A DNA stretch of 64,000 nucleotides, taken from positions 2,209,975-2,273,974 of the forward strand of contig JAQFVV010000183.1 in NCBI GenBank assembly GCA_028023455.1, read 5' to 3'. The translations under genes were made by a program, and so were the position numbers. Source of the stretch: Epiperipatus broadwayi (lineage: Eukaryota; Onychophora; Udeonychophora; Euonychophora; Peripatidae). Below, piece after piece: positions 10,207 through 21,148 of this stretch; position 1 is the first letter of the stretch, and each line of letters opens with the position of its first letter. Below the pieces are notes generated by a model, which worked only from the letters and a program-made list of their open reading frames with translations, was not told where the DNA came from and did not search any database.

Positions 10207-10764
10207 AATTGTGATTATTTTTTGACTAGTTTAGCTTTATACTTTTATTATATATCTTTTAAAAGAGCAGTTATTTGTCATTAGAAACTGATACACAGTA
10301 TATATATAATTTGTTCCATTTTTTAAATTTGTGGAAATAAACTTATATATAGATTTGAAAGTTTTTTGTTTTCATACATCAAATACAGTTTAATATATAT
10401 ATATTTGTATAGAATTCTGATTTTTTAACCATTCAGTTTTTTAATTAATATATCTATTATAAAAATTGTGTTGTGTGTATATTTTTGTGAACAACTCTGA
10501 TAGACCTAAAAAGTGTTCTAAAAAATGAAGGGTTCAAATTTATGCAATCCATATTAATGGCAAAATAATTATAATTATATCATGTTTTCTATAATTTTTA
10601 AAATTATTTAACAAAATAACACAATTATCAAATTGTATTATTTCCAAATTACCAAAATAAATATCTTTATTTCCACTTACTCTATGTTTTAGCAAAACTC
10701 TATATCAATCCAGTTTCATCTTTAAACTTACTAAGTGTAAACTACTTAATTGATATTAGAAATT
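10207..10764. other. AT-rich non-coding stretch
   Basis: AT-rich DNA with short TA runs; no gene or repeat recognised. Confidence 0.45.
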
Positions 10765-11160
10765 CTAATAAAACAGGCAAAACTCTATTTGTATTGCCAC
10801 TCATTGTAAGCCAGAATAATCAATGGATGCCAGAAGGCTTGTGCACAAAATCTCCATCTAGTGCCTACTGATCCAATATCCCCAGACTAGTTTCTGACTT
10901 GTGGCCTTTGTCAGTGAGGAGCCTTGGATCTGAGAGCACTGCACCTAGATCTTAGGATCTAACTAGGTAGGGGATATTGGATGAGTAGGCACTAGATAGG
11001 GATTTTATGCACAAGCCTTCTGGCATCCATTGATTACCGTGGCTTGCAATGAGTGGCAATACATATAGAGAGTTTTGCCTGTTTTAATAACAGTTGTAAG
11101 AAAGCATAGGAAATGGTGATAATGTGATGTTTATAAGCATATCTAATATTATAAATAGAT
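10765..11160. mobile_element. Family B foldback
   Basis: Left arm 10770-10900 and right arm 10965-11095 are inverse copies: AAACAGGCAAAACTCT / AGAGTTTTGCCTGTTT and CCAGAAGGCTTGTGCA / TGCACAAGCCTTCTGG. The outer block around 11098-11135 (AAGCATAGGAAATGGTGATA then ATGTGATGTTTA) is the family B outer end. The left arm keeps a decayed hammerhead; the right arm has lost it by deletion. Confidence 0.85.
10879..10920 (-). ncRNA. Hammerhead motif, core damaged (G8 to A)
   Basis: Minus-strand order is TCCTCA, CTGACAA, helix II GGC/GTC around CACAA, GAAAC, TA, GTC, TGGGGA. The core guanine at position 8 has become A, so cleavage is not expected. Helix I is intact. Confidence 0.55.
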
Positions 11161-11630
11161 CTATTCAAATCTTGTTACAATACTTTATCTACATGCACAA
11201 TGTAATGTCCTAAAATCTTCACATTTTATTGCAATCGGTTATTTTCTTAAGAAATCTTCTATAAAAGGAAATATACAAGACACTTTCCAGAGTCTTAACA
11301 AATGATCATTGGAATTTTTAATTAATTATTATCACAGTACAAAATAATAAACATTTACAAATATCAATATCATATAATTATATCATTATTTAAAACAAAA
11401 ATTGTCAGTTCTGTCTATGAAAGGTTTCTTTGTGTAAGAAAGACCCTATACAGTTTAACACTATGGGAATGGGAGACCCAAGATCTAAAGATTACTGAAT
11501 AGAAGCTCAAATGTCACACTACCTCCCTTTTTTTATAAAAATTCCTATAATTTCCTGAGAAGCACGTTTGGTAATATATAACATGTGGCACCCATAAGTA
11601 AAGAACACAAAAGTAAGCATTTTATATATT
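11161..11630. other. AT-rich non-coding stretch
   Basis: No gene or recognisable repeat seen. Confidence 0.4.
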
Positions 11631-11633
11631 ACT

Positions 11634-12030
11634 TTTTAAACCACTAAACATCACATGACCACCATTTTCTATGCTTACACAAGCTGTTTAAAAAATAGAC
11701 AACTCTCACTACATTAGTGACACCCAGTCCAAGCCACAATAATCAATGAATGCAAAAAGATTTTAACATAAACTTCATATCTAATGCCTACTCATTTTGA
11801 AACCTTAGCTTTATAGCTAGCTAATAAAATAAAAGGATCCAATGTTTCTGACTGATAAAAGCTCAGATCCAATGTTTCTGACTGATAAAAGCCACAAGCT
11901 AGAAACTAGTCTGGGGATATTAGATGAGTTGGCACTAGATAGGGATTTTATGCATAAACCTTCTTGCATCCATTGATTACTATGGCTTGCACTAGGTGAC
12001 CCTATTGTATGAAGAGTGTTCTACTATATA
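11634..12030. mobile_element. Family B foldback, degraded
   Basis: Begins with the outer family B end AACCACTAAACATCACATG and CTTACACAAGCTGTTTA, then diverged arms. A 36 bp direct duplication (TCCAATGTTTCTGACTGATA) lies at about 11838-11890. The right arm has TGGGGATATTAGATGAGT and CTTCTTGCATCCATTGATTA. The hammerhead at 11875-11917 (+) reads CTGATAA and is damaged. Confidence 0.75.
11875..11917 (+). ncRNA. Hammerhead motif, core damaged
   Basis: CTGATAA (G8 to A), helix II AGC/GCT around CACAA, GAAAC, TA, GTC, TGGGGA. The 5' strand of helix I is also altered. Inactive by inspection. Confidence 0.5.
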
Positions 12031-12342
12031 TTATTTTTTGTTGCACTACATTTACTTACTATTATAACTCTCAATAAAGCATCAGTTAAATTATAAGACA
12101 TTTTCTTTTATTAAACAGCTGATTTTTGTAATACTGGTTTTATATTCAATGTTTCTATTCACAGAAAGTTATATACATGATACTATATGTGTTAAATTTT
12201 TGATTCTATCCATTTTATTTTGGAAAAAGTTTTCTTAGCAAAATGAAAGTTTTGAAAACTCATTACAAAAAAAAAAAGAATCAAAGCATTATTTTATTTT
12301 TGGATAAATAGTTTTGATGTCTTATTGGCTTAAAGATTTATT
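12031..12342. other. AT-rich non-coding stretch
   Basis: No gene or recognisable repeat seen. Confidence 0.4.
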
Positions 12343-12441
12343 AAATGTCAAGCGTTGGTGGCCTAATGGTTAGCATAGCTGCCTTCGAAGTAACCAGCCC
12401 AGGTTCACTTCCTGGTCAATGCATTTGACATATGAAAAAAA
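12343..12441 (+). mobile_element. tRNA-derived SINE (family S)
   Basis: GTTGGTGGCCTAATGGTTAG (box A), CTGCCTTCGAAG, CCAGGTTCACTTCCTGG (box B), GACATATG then an A-tail. It is flanked by the target-site duplication AAAGATTTATT at about 12332-12342 and 12440-12450. Confidence 0.85.
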
Positions 12442-12450
12442 AGATTTATT

Positions 12451-13595
12451 GACTGTAATTGCAAATCATCATCAATTATTTTAAAATCTGAAAATTAAAT
12501 TACAAAATTATTATTGCAGTGAAATGCTTAATTACTTAAAATAATATGGTTTCCTCATAAGAAAATATGACATACAAAAAAAAAATATATCGTTATAGTC
12601 ATGGCATGGTTTTTAAAGAACTTGAAAAACACAAACTGAACCATAAATACATGAAATAATAGGCATTGCAGTAGCTAAAATCCAATTTACTTATCTAATG
12701 TTTATATAATATCCAATATATATCTTTCTTGTAAGATAACATTCAAGTAAAAAAAAAATGTTTGATTAATATTCTTTTTTCCCACTATTTTAAAAACCTG
12801 TTTTCATTATTATTATTTTTGTTTTATAACAGTTTACAATGTTTTTTTTAAAAAATTTTATTATTAATGTTTCAAAATCTTATAATCTTAATTTGAAGTA
12901 ACTGTTGTTTGCCCATGTTTTAACTCCATACACTAACATATATTATATGTAATGCTTTGAAAAATTTAGTCAGGTCTTATATGAATGTCTTGGTGTATAA
13001 GACCATTGTTCATATTTATAAAAATAAATCTTGATTATTTGATTCTTCTATTTTTTATTTGTGTTTTATTCTTCCATTATTAAATCTATATATAGATACA
13101 GAAAGAATATTTTCATTTTCTTGTGTTTAAATTCATCGTTTGTCTCTTCCATTGACAAATAATTCCATTATTTAGCATGTTTAGCTGTTTCCTCAATTAG
13201 AAGTGTCAAATCGTTTTCACTCTTGACATCATGAATAATTTATATTTTTTCCTCAATGTCTTATATTTGTTAATGTAAATTAAATAGATTGGAAATAGAA
13301 TGTTCCCCTGACTCACACTTTTCTAAAAAGGAAAACTTCCTGTGTCATGAATATTACTTGGACAAAAATAAAAATGCTTACATTAGCCTTGAATTATTAA
13401 AATAGCTATTATATCTATTTTAAAATTTATTATCTGTCTAATTGAAAAGCAATATAGCAAAATTCATTGTATATTTAAAATATTATGTACAAAATAGATT
13501 ATTATATACATTTAACAGTTAATTCCAGACATTTTAAAATAAATAATTATTTTCTATACTGCCTTTATCTCTCCATAAAGTAATTGTATCTTTAT
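12451..13595. other. AT-rich non-coding stretch
   Basis: AT-rich DNA with poly-A/T runs. No coding or repeat signature recognised. Confidence 0.45.
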
Positions 13596-13597
13596 AT

Positions 13598-13680
13598 ATA
13601 TGTCAAATGCATTGACCGGGAAGCAAACCTGGGTCGGCTGCTTTGGAAGGCAGCTATGCTAACCACTAGGCCACCATATA
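13598..13680 (-). mobile_element. tRNA-derived SINE (family S)
   Basis: On the minus strand: TGGTGGCCTAGTGGTTAG, GCTGCCTTCCAAAGCAG, CCAGGTTTGCTTCCCGG, GCATTTGACATATA. It lacks a clear A-tail and I could not define a target-site duplication. Confidence 0.75.
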
Positions 13681-14660
13681 ATCAGCAGCTTAAAAAATGC
13701 TGCCACCTGGGCACCAAAATAAAGATTGAGCAGAACAATTTCTTTTAAGTGACCAGTCTGGATCTTCTCATTTGGAAATCAAACCAGGAAGTTTTAGCTT
13801 TTGAGTTCACTGTAATGCTGCCTGAATGGTTTACTGTTGTAGTAGAATAATGAAATCTGAAGTTCAAAGTCCATGCATCATGGCTTCATCCCAATGCTTC
13901 AACTTCTTAGTGCAATGAAAGAATGGCGGGTCCTGGAGCTCAACATTGATCACCCATGATTTCATCTTCATGATTTCCAGTGCTTAGACTTCTTATGAAC
14001 TATTGAGAAATAAACTATTTGTTTATCTATTTTATTTCTGCAATAAAATTATATCATAAGTTTTATGTCAGAATTTGCTGAACAATGTAATTTTTAATTA
14101 TTTCAAGCTTTCTGTTTAGTTATTCTACTAATAATAAATCTTTTAGTAATGGCAATGTAAATATACTTGCATAATTAACTGGTTGGAAGACCATGTGGCA
14201 TTTGAGATCTAGAAGTTATAGGTTAAATACTAATTCAAAAACCATTAGCTCTTAAAATCGTCACTATCACTGAACCAAATTGCACAGAGCATGGGAAAGT
14301 CACATCAGATAATAAGCAAACTATGCCTTTTATAAAATTATTTATTCTCAAAATTGCATTTGCAGATGCATTAAAAAAAATCAAACAAAGTTTTTGAGCA
14401 AGAGAACCTAAAGGTATAAATCAGTTGTCCATATTCGTTCTGGTAACAGTAATTTTTTTACAGTCTTATATTTTTGCATCAGTGAATGAGATCCTATGAA
14501 AATAAGAATTAACAAAACTGTATTCATTAATTCAAATAAAACACTGATTAATTAATAGCTGGAATGCATCAATATGGGTTATCACATTATTTTAAAACTT
14601 CTATGCCTTTTTTAGTCAATATATGCTACTAACAATCACCTGCAATTTATTTAATATTCA
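13681..14660. other. Non-coding stretch with a possible SINE-like tail
   Basis: The piece CAGTGCTTAGACTTCTTATG at 13979-13998 resembles the end of the tRNA-derived repeats at 33240-33500 and 39525-40200. Otherwise AT-rich DNA without recognised features. Confidence 0.35.
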
Positions 14661-14662
14661 AT

Positions 14663-15165
14663 CATTATTAATTCACTGCAGGATGAAGGTTTCTCCAAAT
14701 TCAATTCATCTTCTTTAATTTCTAGTCTCTCTTCACATTACCACAGCACACTTATTTATTTTATCCATCTATCTCTCTTGTGGTCTTTTTTAAAATCTTT
14801 TACAATCTGTTGGAATCCAGATTAAGATTTCAATTGTTCATCAATTATCATCTTTTCTAGAAATATTTCCAGCCCAATTCCACTTCAATCTTTTAAATTC
14901 TTTTGATGGTGCTAATAACACCTATTTGTTCTCTTACCTATGTATTTCATTTGATCTCTTTTTATTACTCTTAACACACATTTCTTCATACTTATTTCAG
15001 TGATGTGAAGTCTCTGTATTGCACTTTTGTTAAGTGTCCAAGTCTCAGATCCATAAGCAAGAACTAATAAAACATATTTATTAAAAATCTTTCTTTTTAA
15101 ACACATAGGCACATTTTCCTTGTAATATTATTTTTACCAAAAGCACCCCAAAAAAGCTTAATTCT
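14663..15165 (-). pseudogene. RTE-type LINE, 5'-truncated copy (RT C-terminus)
   Basis: The minus strand reads MPMCLKRKIFNK, VLAYGSETWTLNKSAIQRL and further, matching residues 369-421 of the RT ORF at 50091-51356. The downstream part down to about 14664 matches the 3' region of the same element (for example ACCTTCATCCTGCAGTG). 5' truncation is usual for target-primed LINE insertion. Several frameshifts and stops make it non-functional. Confidence 0.8.
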
Positions 15166-15354
15166 ATAATTAATTTGCTATTTTAAAAACTATGTATTAA
15201 TTTTGGTTGTATTTCTATATTTGTTTGTCTTAATATAATTTTATTAAATATACATAATTTTTAATATTCTCATAAATAAATGATGAATTCATAGTATTAT
15301 TTCCAGGAGCTTTCATATAATAAAAATATAATAGCTACCTAGCTGATGTTTCAG
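15166..15354. other. AT-rich spacer
   Basis: No feature recognised. Confidence 0.4.
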
Positions 15355-15495
15355 TACAATAACACACACACACACACACACAAAATTACCCCAAATCCAA
15401 AACTCAACCAGACTAGCCAAGCAAGTAAAATCTAAAACACAACCAATGGTTTCACTGTTACAAGCAGACTTCTCAAATGTAAATAACAACAAAAC
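15355..15495 (-). repeat. PLE 3'-flank repeat with (CA)n
   Basis: After a (CA)10 run come ACTCAACCAGACTAGCC and TGGTTTCACTGTTACAAGC, inverse to the DNA downstream of the PLE endonuclease at 16895-17000. On the minus strand it includes GTGAAACCATTGG, a GAAA plus short-hairpin block like the helix III part of a hammerhead, but the CUGANGA core is not present in proper form. Confidence 0.6.
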
Positions 15496-15554
15496 AACAT
15501 ATTTATATTAAACATTACCCACAATTCCATTTACTTTTCATCCACCCTTAACCT

Positions 15555-16295
15555 ATTTATTGCTGATTATTTTATTGGCCGAGTGAGGTAAAAGTCTAAA
15601 CTTTTACTGTCAAAATATATTCATCTTTTAATATTATATTCACTTTAGTTTCATTTGTAAAAAGTATATTAATAATTTGTCAGGTTATAAAAGTGAATGA
15701 AAGTTTTTTCAAAACTAAATTTTTATTTATAATTATAAAAATATTCGATAGCGGCAAATCTAAAATGAATGTTAGTAACCAACTAAAAAGTGTTGCTGAC
15801 ATCAGTGATTTCTTTCTCAATTTTATGTTCCCAAAAAATAAATAATTTTTACTAAAATCTTACAAATTTTTCTATAATAATTTTATTTTTAGCATATTTT
15901 ATCAAAATAATTTATAATATGCCAAAAAATACTTTTAAAATGGTCTAAAACATTCGTTTATCACTTTCGAAATGAAAGAAAAGAAATTGTAACGATTTTG
16001 TTATTAACAAGCAATTTTCTTTGTCCTTGTCGATTAACAGCCATTCAGAATCAAGAACAGACAGCCTTCTTTCTTTGTTAAATCAGAATCAAGGACAGAC
16101 AGCCCTCTTTCTTGGTTAAACCTTCAATGTCAGTTTTATTGATTTTTTACTTGTAAAATAATTCAAGAGAGGGCAGCATCTTATGGAACTTTTTATAAGT
16201 TTTCAAATGAAGGTAAAATCTTTACTGTAGCATTAAAAATGACAGAATTCGAGTGACAGGAAGCCCATCACGTTTTTAGTCGTAACTAATTATAC
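15555..16295 (-). repeat. Dispersed ~730 bp repeat of unknown class, copy 2
   Basis: Inverse copy of 2165-2890. It contains an extra ~36 bp tandem duplication at 16040-16115 (AATCAAGnACAGACAGCC twice) absent from copy 1. It abuts the inverted PLE endonuclease arm at about 16290, as copy 1 abuts an endonuclease at 2068. Confidence 0.7.
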
Positions 16296-16519
16296 ATTTT
16301 TAATAATAAAGATTCCTTAATTCTTTTTATTTCATTTCTCTCAAAAAAGACAACCTTATTTTTTTCCAAAATTAATAGTGTAGCCTATATCTTTTTTGTG
16401 GACATACAAAGCAGAACTAAGATATGTATTTATAACCCTACTTTTATGTAACTTTGTTCTTTCATTTAAGCTCAAACTATTCTGACCTATATAAGACTTA
16501 TTACAAAAACAAGGGGTAA
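16290..16519 (-). pseudogene. Inverted partial copy of the PLE endonuclease
   Basis: The minus strand repeats the + strand endonuclease downstream: CCTTGTTTTTGTAA, CTTATATAGGTCAGA, TTTGAGCTTAAATGAAAGAA and AAGTAGGGTTA all recur. It is about 90% identical by eye, with stops (for example TTATAAATAC after the KSRV-like codons). Together with 16543-16866 it forms an inverted repeat with a ~30-40 bp spacer. Confidence 0.8.
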
Positions 16520-16542
16520 TATACTATTATTAGACCATTCCT

Positions 16543-16866
16543 GGTGGAGTGTATATTGCCCCTTGTTTTTGTAAGAAGGTTTATATAGGTCAGAGTAGTT
16601 TGAGCTTAAATGAAAGAATAAAGGTACATAAAAGTAGGGTTAGAAATAAATATCTTAGTTCTGCTTTGTATGTCCATGAAAAAGACACAGGCCACACTAT
16701 TAATTTTAAGAAAATTAAGGGTGTCATTTTTGAGAGAAATGAAATAAAAAGAATTAAAGAATATTTATTATTAAAAATTTATGATTCTGAAGCAATTAAT
16801 TTATTTAAAAGTTATTTTAATATTAAGAATGGATGGGAACTAAATGGAATTGTAGGGAATGTTTAA
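16543..16866 (+). pseudogene. Penelope-like GIY-YIG endonuclease domain
   Basis: An open frame of about 107 codons from GGT GGA GTG at 16543 to the stop at 16864-16866. It starts GGVYIAPCFCKKVYIGQS, the standard GIY-YIG entry, with a conserved Arg in NERIKVHKSR, then SALYVHEKDTGH, and ends after EAINLFKS. The nuclease nicks target DNA for PLE retrotransposition. No reverse transcriptase lies upstream, only an inverted endonuclease copy, and no ATG is placed sensibly. It is therefore an intact domain in a truncated element, not a gene. The motif match is strong; activity is unlikely without an RT. Confidence 0.8.
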
Positions 16867-16889
16867 CATAAATATGTTGTTATTGTGTA

Positions 16890-17015
16890 TGTAGTTCTTT
16901 ACATTTGAGAAGTCTGCTTGTAGCAGTAAAACCACTGGCTGTGTTTTAGATTTTACTTTCTTGGCTAGTCTGGTTGAGTTTTGGATTTAGGGTAATTTGT
17001 ATTATTTATTGACTA
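16890..17015 (+). repeat. PLE 3' non-coding region
   Basis: GAAGTCTGCTTGTAGCAG, CTTGGCTAGTCTGGTTGAG and TTGGATTTAGGGTAATTT follow the endonuclease stop directly. Inverse or solo copies lie at 15385-15480 and 9895-10070. It contains a CTGC/GCAG hairpin followed by an AAAACCACTGG block, which looks like a decayed ribozyme helix II and III arrangement. Confidence 0.6.
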
Positions 17016-17035
17016 TTTTAGTTTTATGCTTTTAA

Positions 17036-17036
17036 T

Positions 17037-17127
<91 letters not shown>
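17036..17127. repeat. (TA)n microsatellite, ~90 bp
   Basis: An uninterrupted TA dinucleotide run. It directly follows the PLE 3' region, as expected for PLEs that insert in or carry TA-rich ends. Confidence 0.95.
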
Positions 17128-17245
17128 GAAAGTTCACCTTTATTGTTAAAAGAAGGTTACCTTAAGAGTTTGAAATTGTTATTGATATTGGGATTGTCTA
17201 AGTGTTGACTGATTTTTAATGATTCATATATATATATACATATAT

Positions 17246-17672
17246 AAAGGACTTGAATTCAGACTTTCAAACTTCCCACAGCTATCCATCTTATACAGCT
17301 GATATACATTACCACATACATGTGAGAAAGATAAATGATCTCCAATATACGTATTTTGTGCAGAATCATCACTTATCAGGTGATCCATATCACCACCTTC
17401 CACACATATATGCAGTTAGTGCTCAGTTTATATTAAGCAAATCTTCAGTTTTTCTACTCTCTAACACTTCAGTCACCCATATCACTGAAAATCTGAAGAT
17501 GGAGTGTTCAAAACCCTTGCTTGTCCATTAACATTTGAAAATTTGATATCTTAATATAAACTGAGCACTGATTGTATATATGTGTGACAGATAGGTAATC
17601 TGGATCAAATAATGAGTGCTGGTTCAGCACAAAATATATATAGGTATGAGTTCAAGTCCCTTATAATTACAT
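17246..17672. mobile_element. Family A foldback
   Basis: Ends are inverse: AAGGACTTGAATTCAGAC at 17248 and GAGTTCAAGTCCCTT at 17647. Inner blocks include GAAAGATAAATGATCTCCAA and the CTTAATATAAACTGAGCACT block shared with other family A copies. Both hammerhead regions (about 17360-17400 minus, 17605-17640 plus) are decayed: the plus copy reads ATAATGA for the core. A 92-codon ORF at 17253-17531 is a by-product. Confidence 0.8.
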
Positions 17673-18635
17673 TAAGTTTAGTATATATATATATATTAAG
17701 AGGTCATTTTGACAACAGTTTGTAATTATTGATTGTTATCTATATTTGGTTTGTCTATTTCTATGGATATATATGTAGCATATTTAAATGATGCTGTGTG
17801 AAAAATTTGGTTTTATTAATAGGTGGAAGATATTAAATCCTAAATTGAAAATATATATATATATTTTACTGAAGATTATAGAATAATAGTATTGGATATT
17901 TTTTGTATAATATTAAACTAAATATTTAGAACTCATATTAACAATGTTTCACTATTTTATGATTATTAATTTTATGATATATATTGATAAAATAAATTGT
18001 GATAAGAAATTAGTAAATATAGCAAACTTTTCCTGATGATGATCTATATGGTTTCTGAATGATTGAAGCATCTATATTTTCCTGAATGTTGAACTATCTA
18101 TTGCAGAGAAATTAGTGAACCCAATTCTTAATATTACTATACAATTACAATGTATTTAGATTTTTTTTAATAATAATGTTTATTTTGTAAAAAAGTCTAA
18201 AAATGGATTTAATTCCTAAATAGATTCATTTTTATGAGTATTTTTTCTACATACATTTCTCAGGGAAATTATTAAACTTTTTTTACTTTACAAACAGGGG
18301 TACTTCTAGGGGCAAATTATAGTCCCACAATCAAAAAAAAATGGAATATACTGTAAGATAAAAATTTAAGTTCAAATGTTTCTGGAAATTAATGGTGAAA
18401 GTTATGAATAATTAATTTTGGTTATTATCTTGAAAAATTAGGCTTAAAATAATTATTTCTAAGTCTATTTGAAAGATTAAAGATTTTCTTTATCAAAAAT
18501 TATATAGGTTTAAAACATTACTTTTAATTCCGATATCTGCACTACCATATTCTACACCAAGTAAAAAAAAAAAGCTGTCATAATTTACGAAATTCCAAAA
18601 AATAAAAAAATAAGATGAAAAAAAAAATATTGTAT
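17673..18635. other. AT-rich non-coding stretch
   Basis: Several short TA runs; nothing else recognised. Confidence 0.45.
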
Positions 18636-18644
18636 TTATCTGAA

Positions 18645-18712
18645 ATGGATGGCGTCAGAGTTGTGAGTGGAGGGAGTTTGACAGTGGTAAATGAAAATGT
18701 AACAAAAATTTA
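18645..18712 (+). repeat. Short dispersed repeat (G)
   Basis: The run GAGTTGTGAGTGGAGGGAG then TTTGACAGTG and AAAATGTAACAA recurs at 26490-26540. Its class is unknown; at 26490 it lies beside a family A hammerhead fragment. Confidence 0.6.
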
Positions 18713-18722
18713 AATCATTTTG

Positions 18723-18840
18723 TGAAGCATTGTTAGCCGAGAGGTCAGCGCAATAACCTTGCAAGCAAGCAGATGGTTGCAGACGGTTGTTGCGGGTTCG
18801 CCTCCCAGCCGATGCTATGACATATGGAAAAAAAAAAAAA
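18723..18840 (+). mobile_element. tRNA-derived SINE (family S)
   Basis: TTAGCCGAGAGGTCAGCGC (box A), CTTGCAAGCAAGCAG, GCGGGTTCGCCTCCC (box B), GATGCTATGACATATGG, then an A-tail. Target-site duplication AAATCATTTTG flanks it at 18712-18722 and 18838-18848. It has lost little sequence and looks fairly young. Confidence 0.88.
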
Positions 18841-18975
18841 TCATTTTGGAAGAAGTGGACTCTAAAAGTCAATCAAATTTAAAAATAATACAACTTCATT
18901 ATTTCCATGAAAAATGTAGCATAAACTGATCTATTTTGCACAACTATACTATTTATAATTGAAAGAGTAGACGTT

Positions 18976-19022
18976 TTTATCATCATCATCATCATCATCA
19001 TTATTATTATTATTATTATTAT
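18976..19022. repeat. (ATC)n(ATT)n microsatellite
   Basis: About eight ATC and seven ATT units. Confidence 0.9.
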
Positions 19023-19423
19023 AAAAAAATGCATTTTTCAAAACCGTGATTATTGTCAACAATCTTTACATGTTTAAAATAAAACATTTCTCTTATTATT
19101 TCTTCATAATTCAAAAATTATAGATGAATTTCAATATATATAATGTACAGTAAAGTTTACTATAATGAATTGTTTCCAGAATGACATTTGTTATATTATC
19201 TATTTGTATAGTTTGCATAGAATTTTATATATTTAAAGGTAATTCATAGACCCATGGTCTAGACCAAAATTAGCATCTAAAAAATCATTTTAAGTAGAAA
19301 AACAAAACAAAAATATAAATATAAAAACACATATAAAATTATTTGCTGTATCTAGATTTTAATAAAATCTAAAATTCAACTTTTAAATCGTAAATTAAAA
19401 TATAAAATGTATATACGTATATA

Positions 19424-19600
19424 AATTCATAAATCATTAATATCGGAACATGTTTTTCTTGCAAAACAACATTCAGCAATGATTCTATCTACACCAGTAA
19501 CATCACTTGGGCTTATAAGATTAAACAATCTAGTTCTTTTTCCTAATCTGGTGAACTGTATTCTGTTGGCAATAAATTTATTTTCAGATGCATCACTTGT
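19424..19600 (-). other. Possible decayed coding fragment, unrecognised
   Basis: The minus strand is open for about 55 codons ending at a TGA near 19425. It reads NKFIANRIQFTRLGKRTRL, NLISPSDVTGVDRIIAECC and ends FARKTCSDINDL. Composition is not low-complexity and codon use looks coding-like. Upstream, related-looking open pieces (ISQNQVTSCNVYKTVI) lie in another frame, so a frameshifted pseudogene or transposon gene is possible. No family recognised. Confidence 0.3.
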
Positions 19601-20648
19601 CCTCAAGTAGTTTCACAAATGACTGTCTTATAGACATTACAACTTGTCACTTGATTTTGACTAATCAATATTTCCCAAAGTATCTTTTAGTACTATAATG
19701 TTACAACATAAACTGCTCAAAAGTCAAAATTCTTTTCACTATCCATGCACTTTTTTATCCATCATTTAAAAAAAAATAGTGTAATACAGTGATTTAACCA
19801 TACCACATACATAACCTAAATTGTAGCCATTTTATGACTTTGCTCTTTGAGGAAGTGATTTTTTTTTTTTCAAATCAATACTAATCATTTTTTGATACTG
19901 TTTTCTAGCTCATAATTAAGATTAATGTTTGTATACATATACAAAAAATATATTTTTTTAAAAAAAGTAAAACCAAACAAATTGTAGAAAAAAACTAAAG
20001 ACAAGTTTTTTTTTAATAAAAAAAATGTTTTTATTTAATTTGATGTTTCATCAAACACAAATTTTATTGCTTAATATAATTTAAAATAAAAGCAAATATT
20101 AGTTATAAATTAACAAATTAATAATAAATTAAAGTTGTATATACAGCAATGTTTATTTAAAAATCAACCAATCTCTTGTAGAACATGTTTCTGTTGATTA
20201 AATCTGACATCATCAGCTGCTCAGAATTGCAGTTGCAATCATGTTTACCATATCAACTGTATTTTTATTTAAATATACTCATAATGGTCAATTTTACATT
20301 AATATTTTAACATGACTTTTAGGGGCAATTTAACTAAAGCCTTTTTTTGTATTGGCTTTATATTAATTTACTAAGTAGAGCTTATAATCTGACTAATTTT
20401 GATTCAACCTTGCTTTAAATAAATCAAGACTTGCCTTACGCAAGAGATTAGTTTATTTTTATAAAATATAATATATATCTGATACTATGGTCAAAACTGA
20501 AACACTTTGAAGAGTCTCATACATGTGATTTCTATATTTTCCATAATATTTGATACAGTATTTTTTATTTCAGCCAATAACATTTGTCAATTTAGTGCTT
20601 CCATGTTTAATGCTTGATATCTATCATTTTTACTGGTCTTTCAGTTGG
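19601..20648. other. AT-rich non-coding stretch
   Basis: Poly-A/T runs; no further feature recognised. Confidence 0.4.
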
Positions 20649-20650
20649 AA

Positions 20651-21148
20651 CTTTTTTTTCCAACATCAACATTCTAATTTAATGTCTCAATGAAAATTAT
20701 TAAATTGTATGCACTTAGGAGAATATTTTTTTAAAAAAAGTAATATTTTTTGCTTCTAGAGATAGAAAAAGGCAAATGAACCAAATTGGTAACTAGGTTT
20801 AAAAACATTTAGATTTCTGCTATATTCATTCAATTTTTTTTTAAATATTTTTGATAATAATATTAATGAATTTTAAGATGCATCTAATTTATGAATATTT
20901 TTTTCAACATCAACATTCTAATTTAATGTCTCATAATAAAAATTATTAAATTGTATGCACTTAGGAGAATATTTTTAAAAAAAGTCTAATATTTTTGCTA
21001 CTAGAGATAGAAAGAGGCAAATGAACTAAATTGGCAATTAGGTTTAAAAACATTTAGATTTCTGCTATATTTATTCAATTTTCCTTTTAATATTTTTGAT
21101 AATGATATTAATCAATTTTAAGATGCATCTAATGTATAAATATTTTGC
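20651..21148 (+). repeat. Tandem duplication, two units of ~250 bp
   Basis: 20651-20903 and 20904-21148 are direct copies at roughly 90% identity by eye, each starting CAACATCAACATTCTAA and containing TGTATGCACTTAGGAG and TTTAAGATGCATCTAAT. No coding content; a segmental tandem duplication of non-repeat DNA. Confidence 0.85.

Noticed and set aside
17026-17208. Open frame with long Tyr-Ile run
   Set aside because: Encoded by the (TA)n microsatellite.
18723-18840. Possible tRNA gene
   Set aside because: Boxes A and B are present, but the acceptor stem does not pair, and an A-tail plus target duplication mark a SINE.
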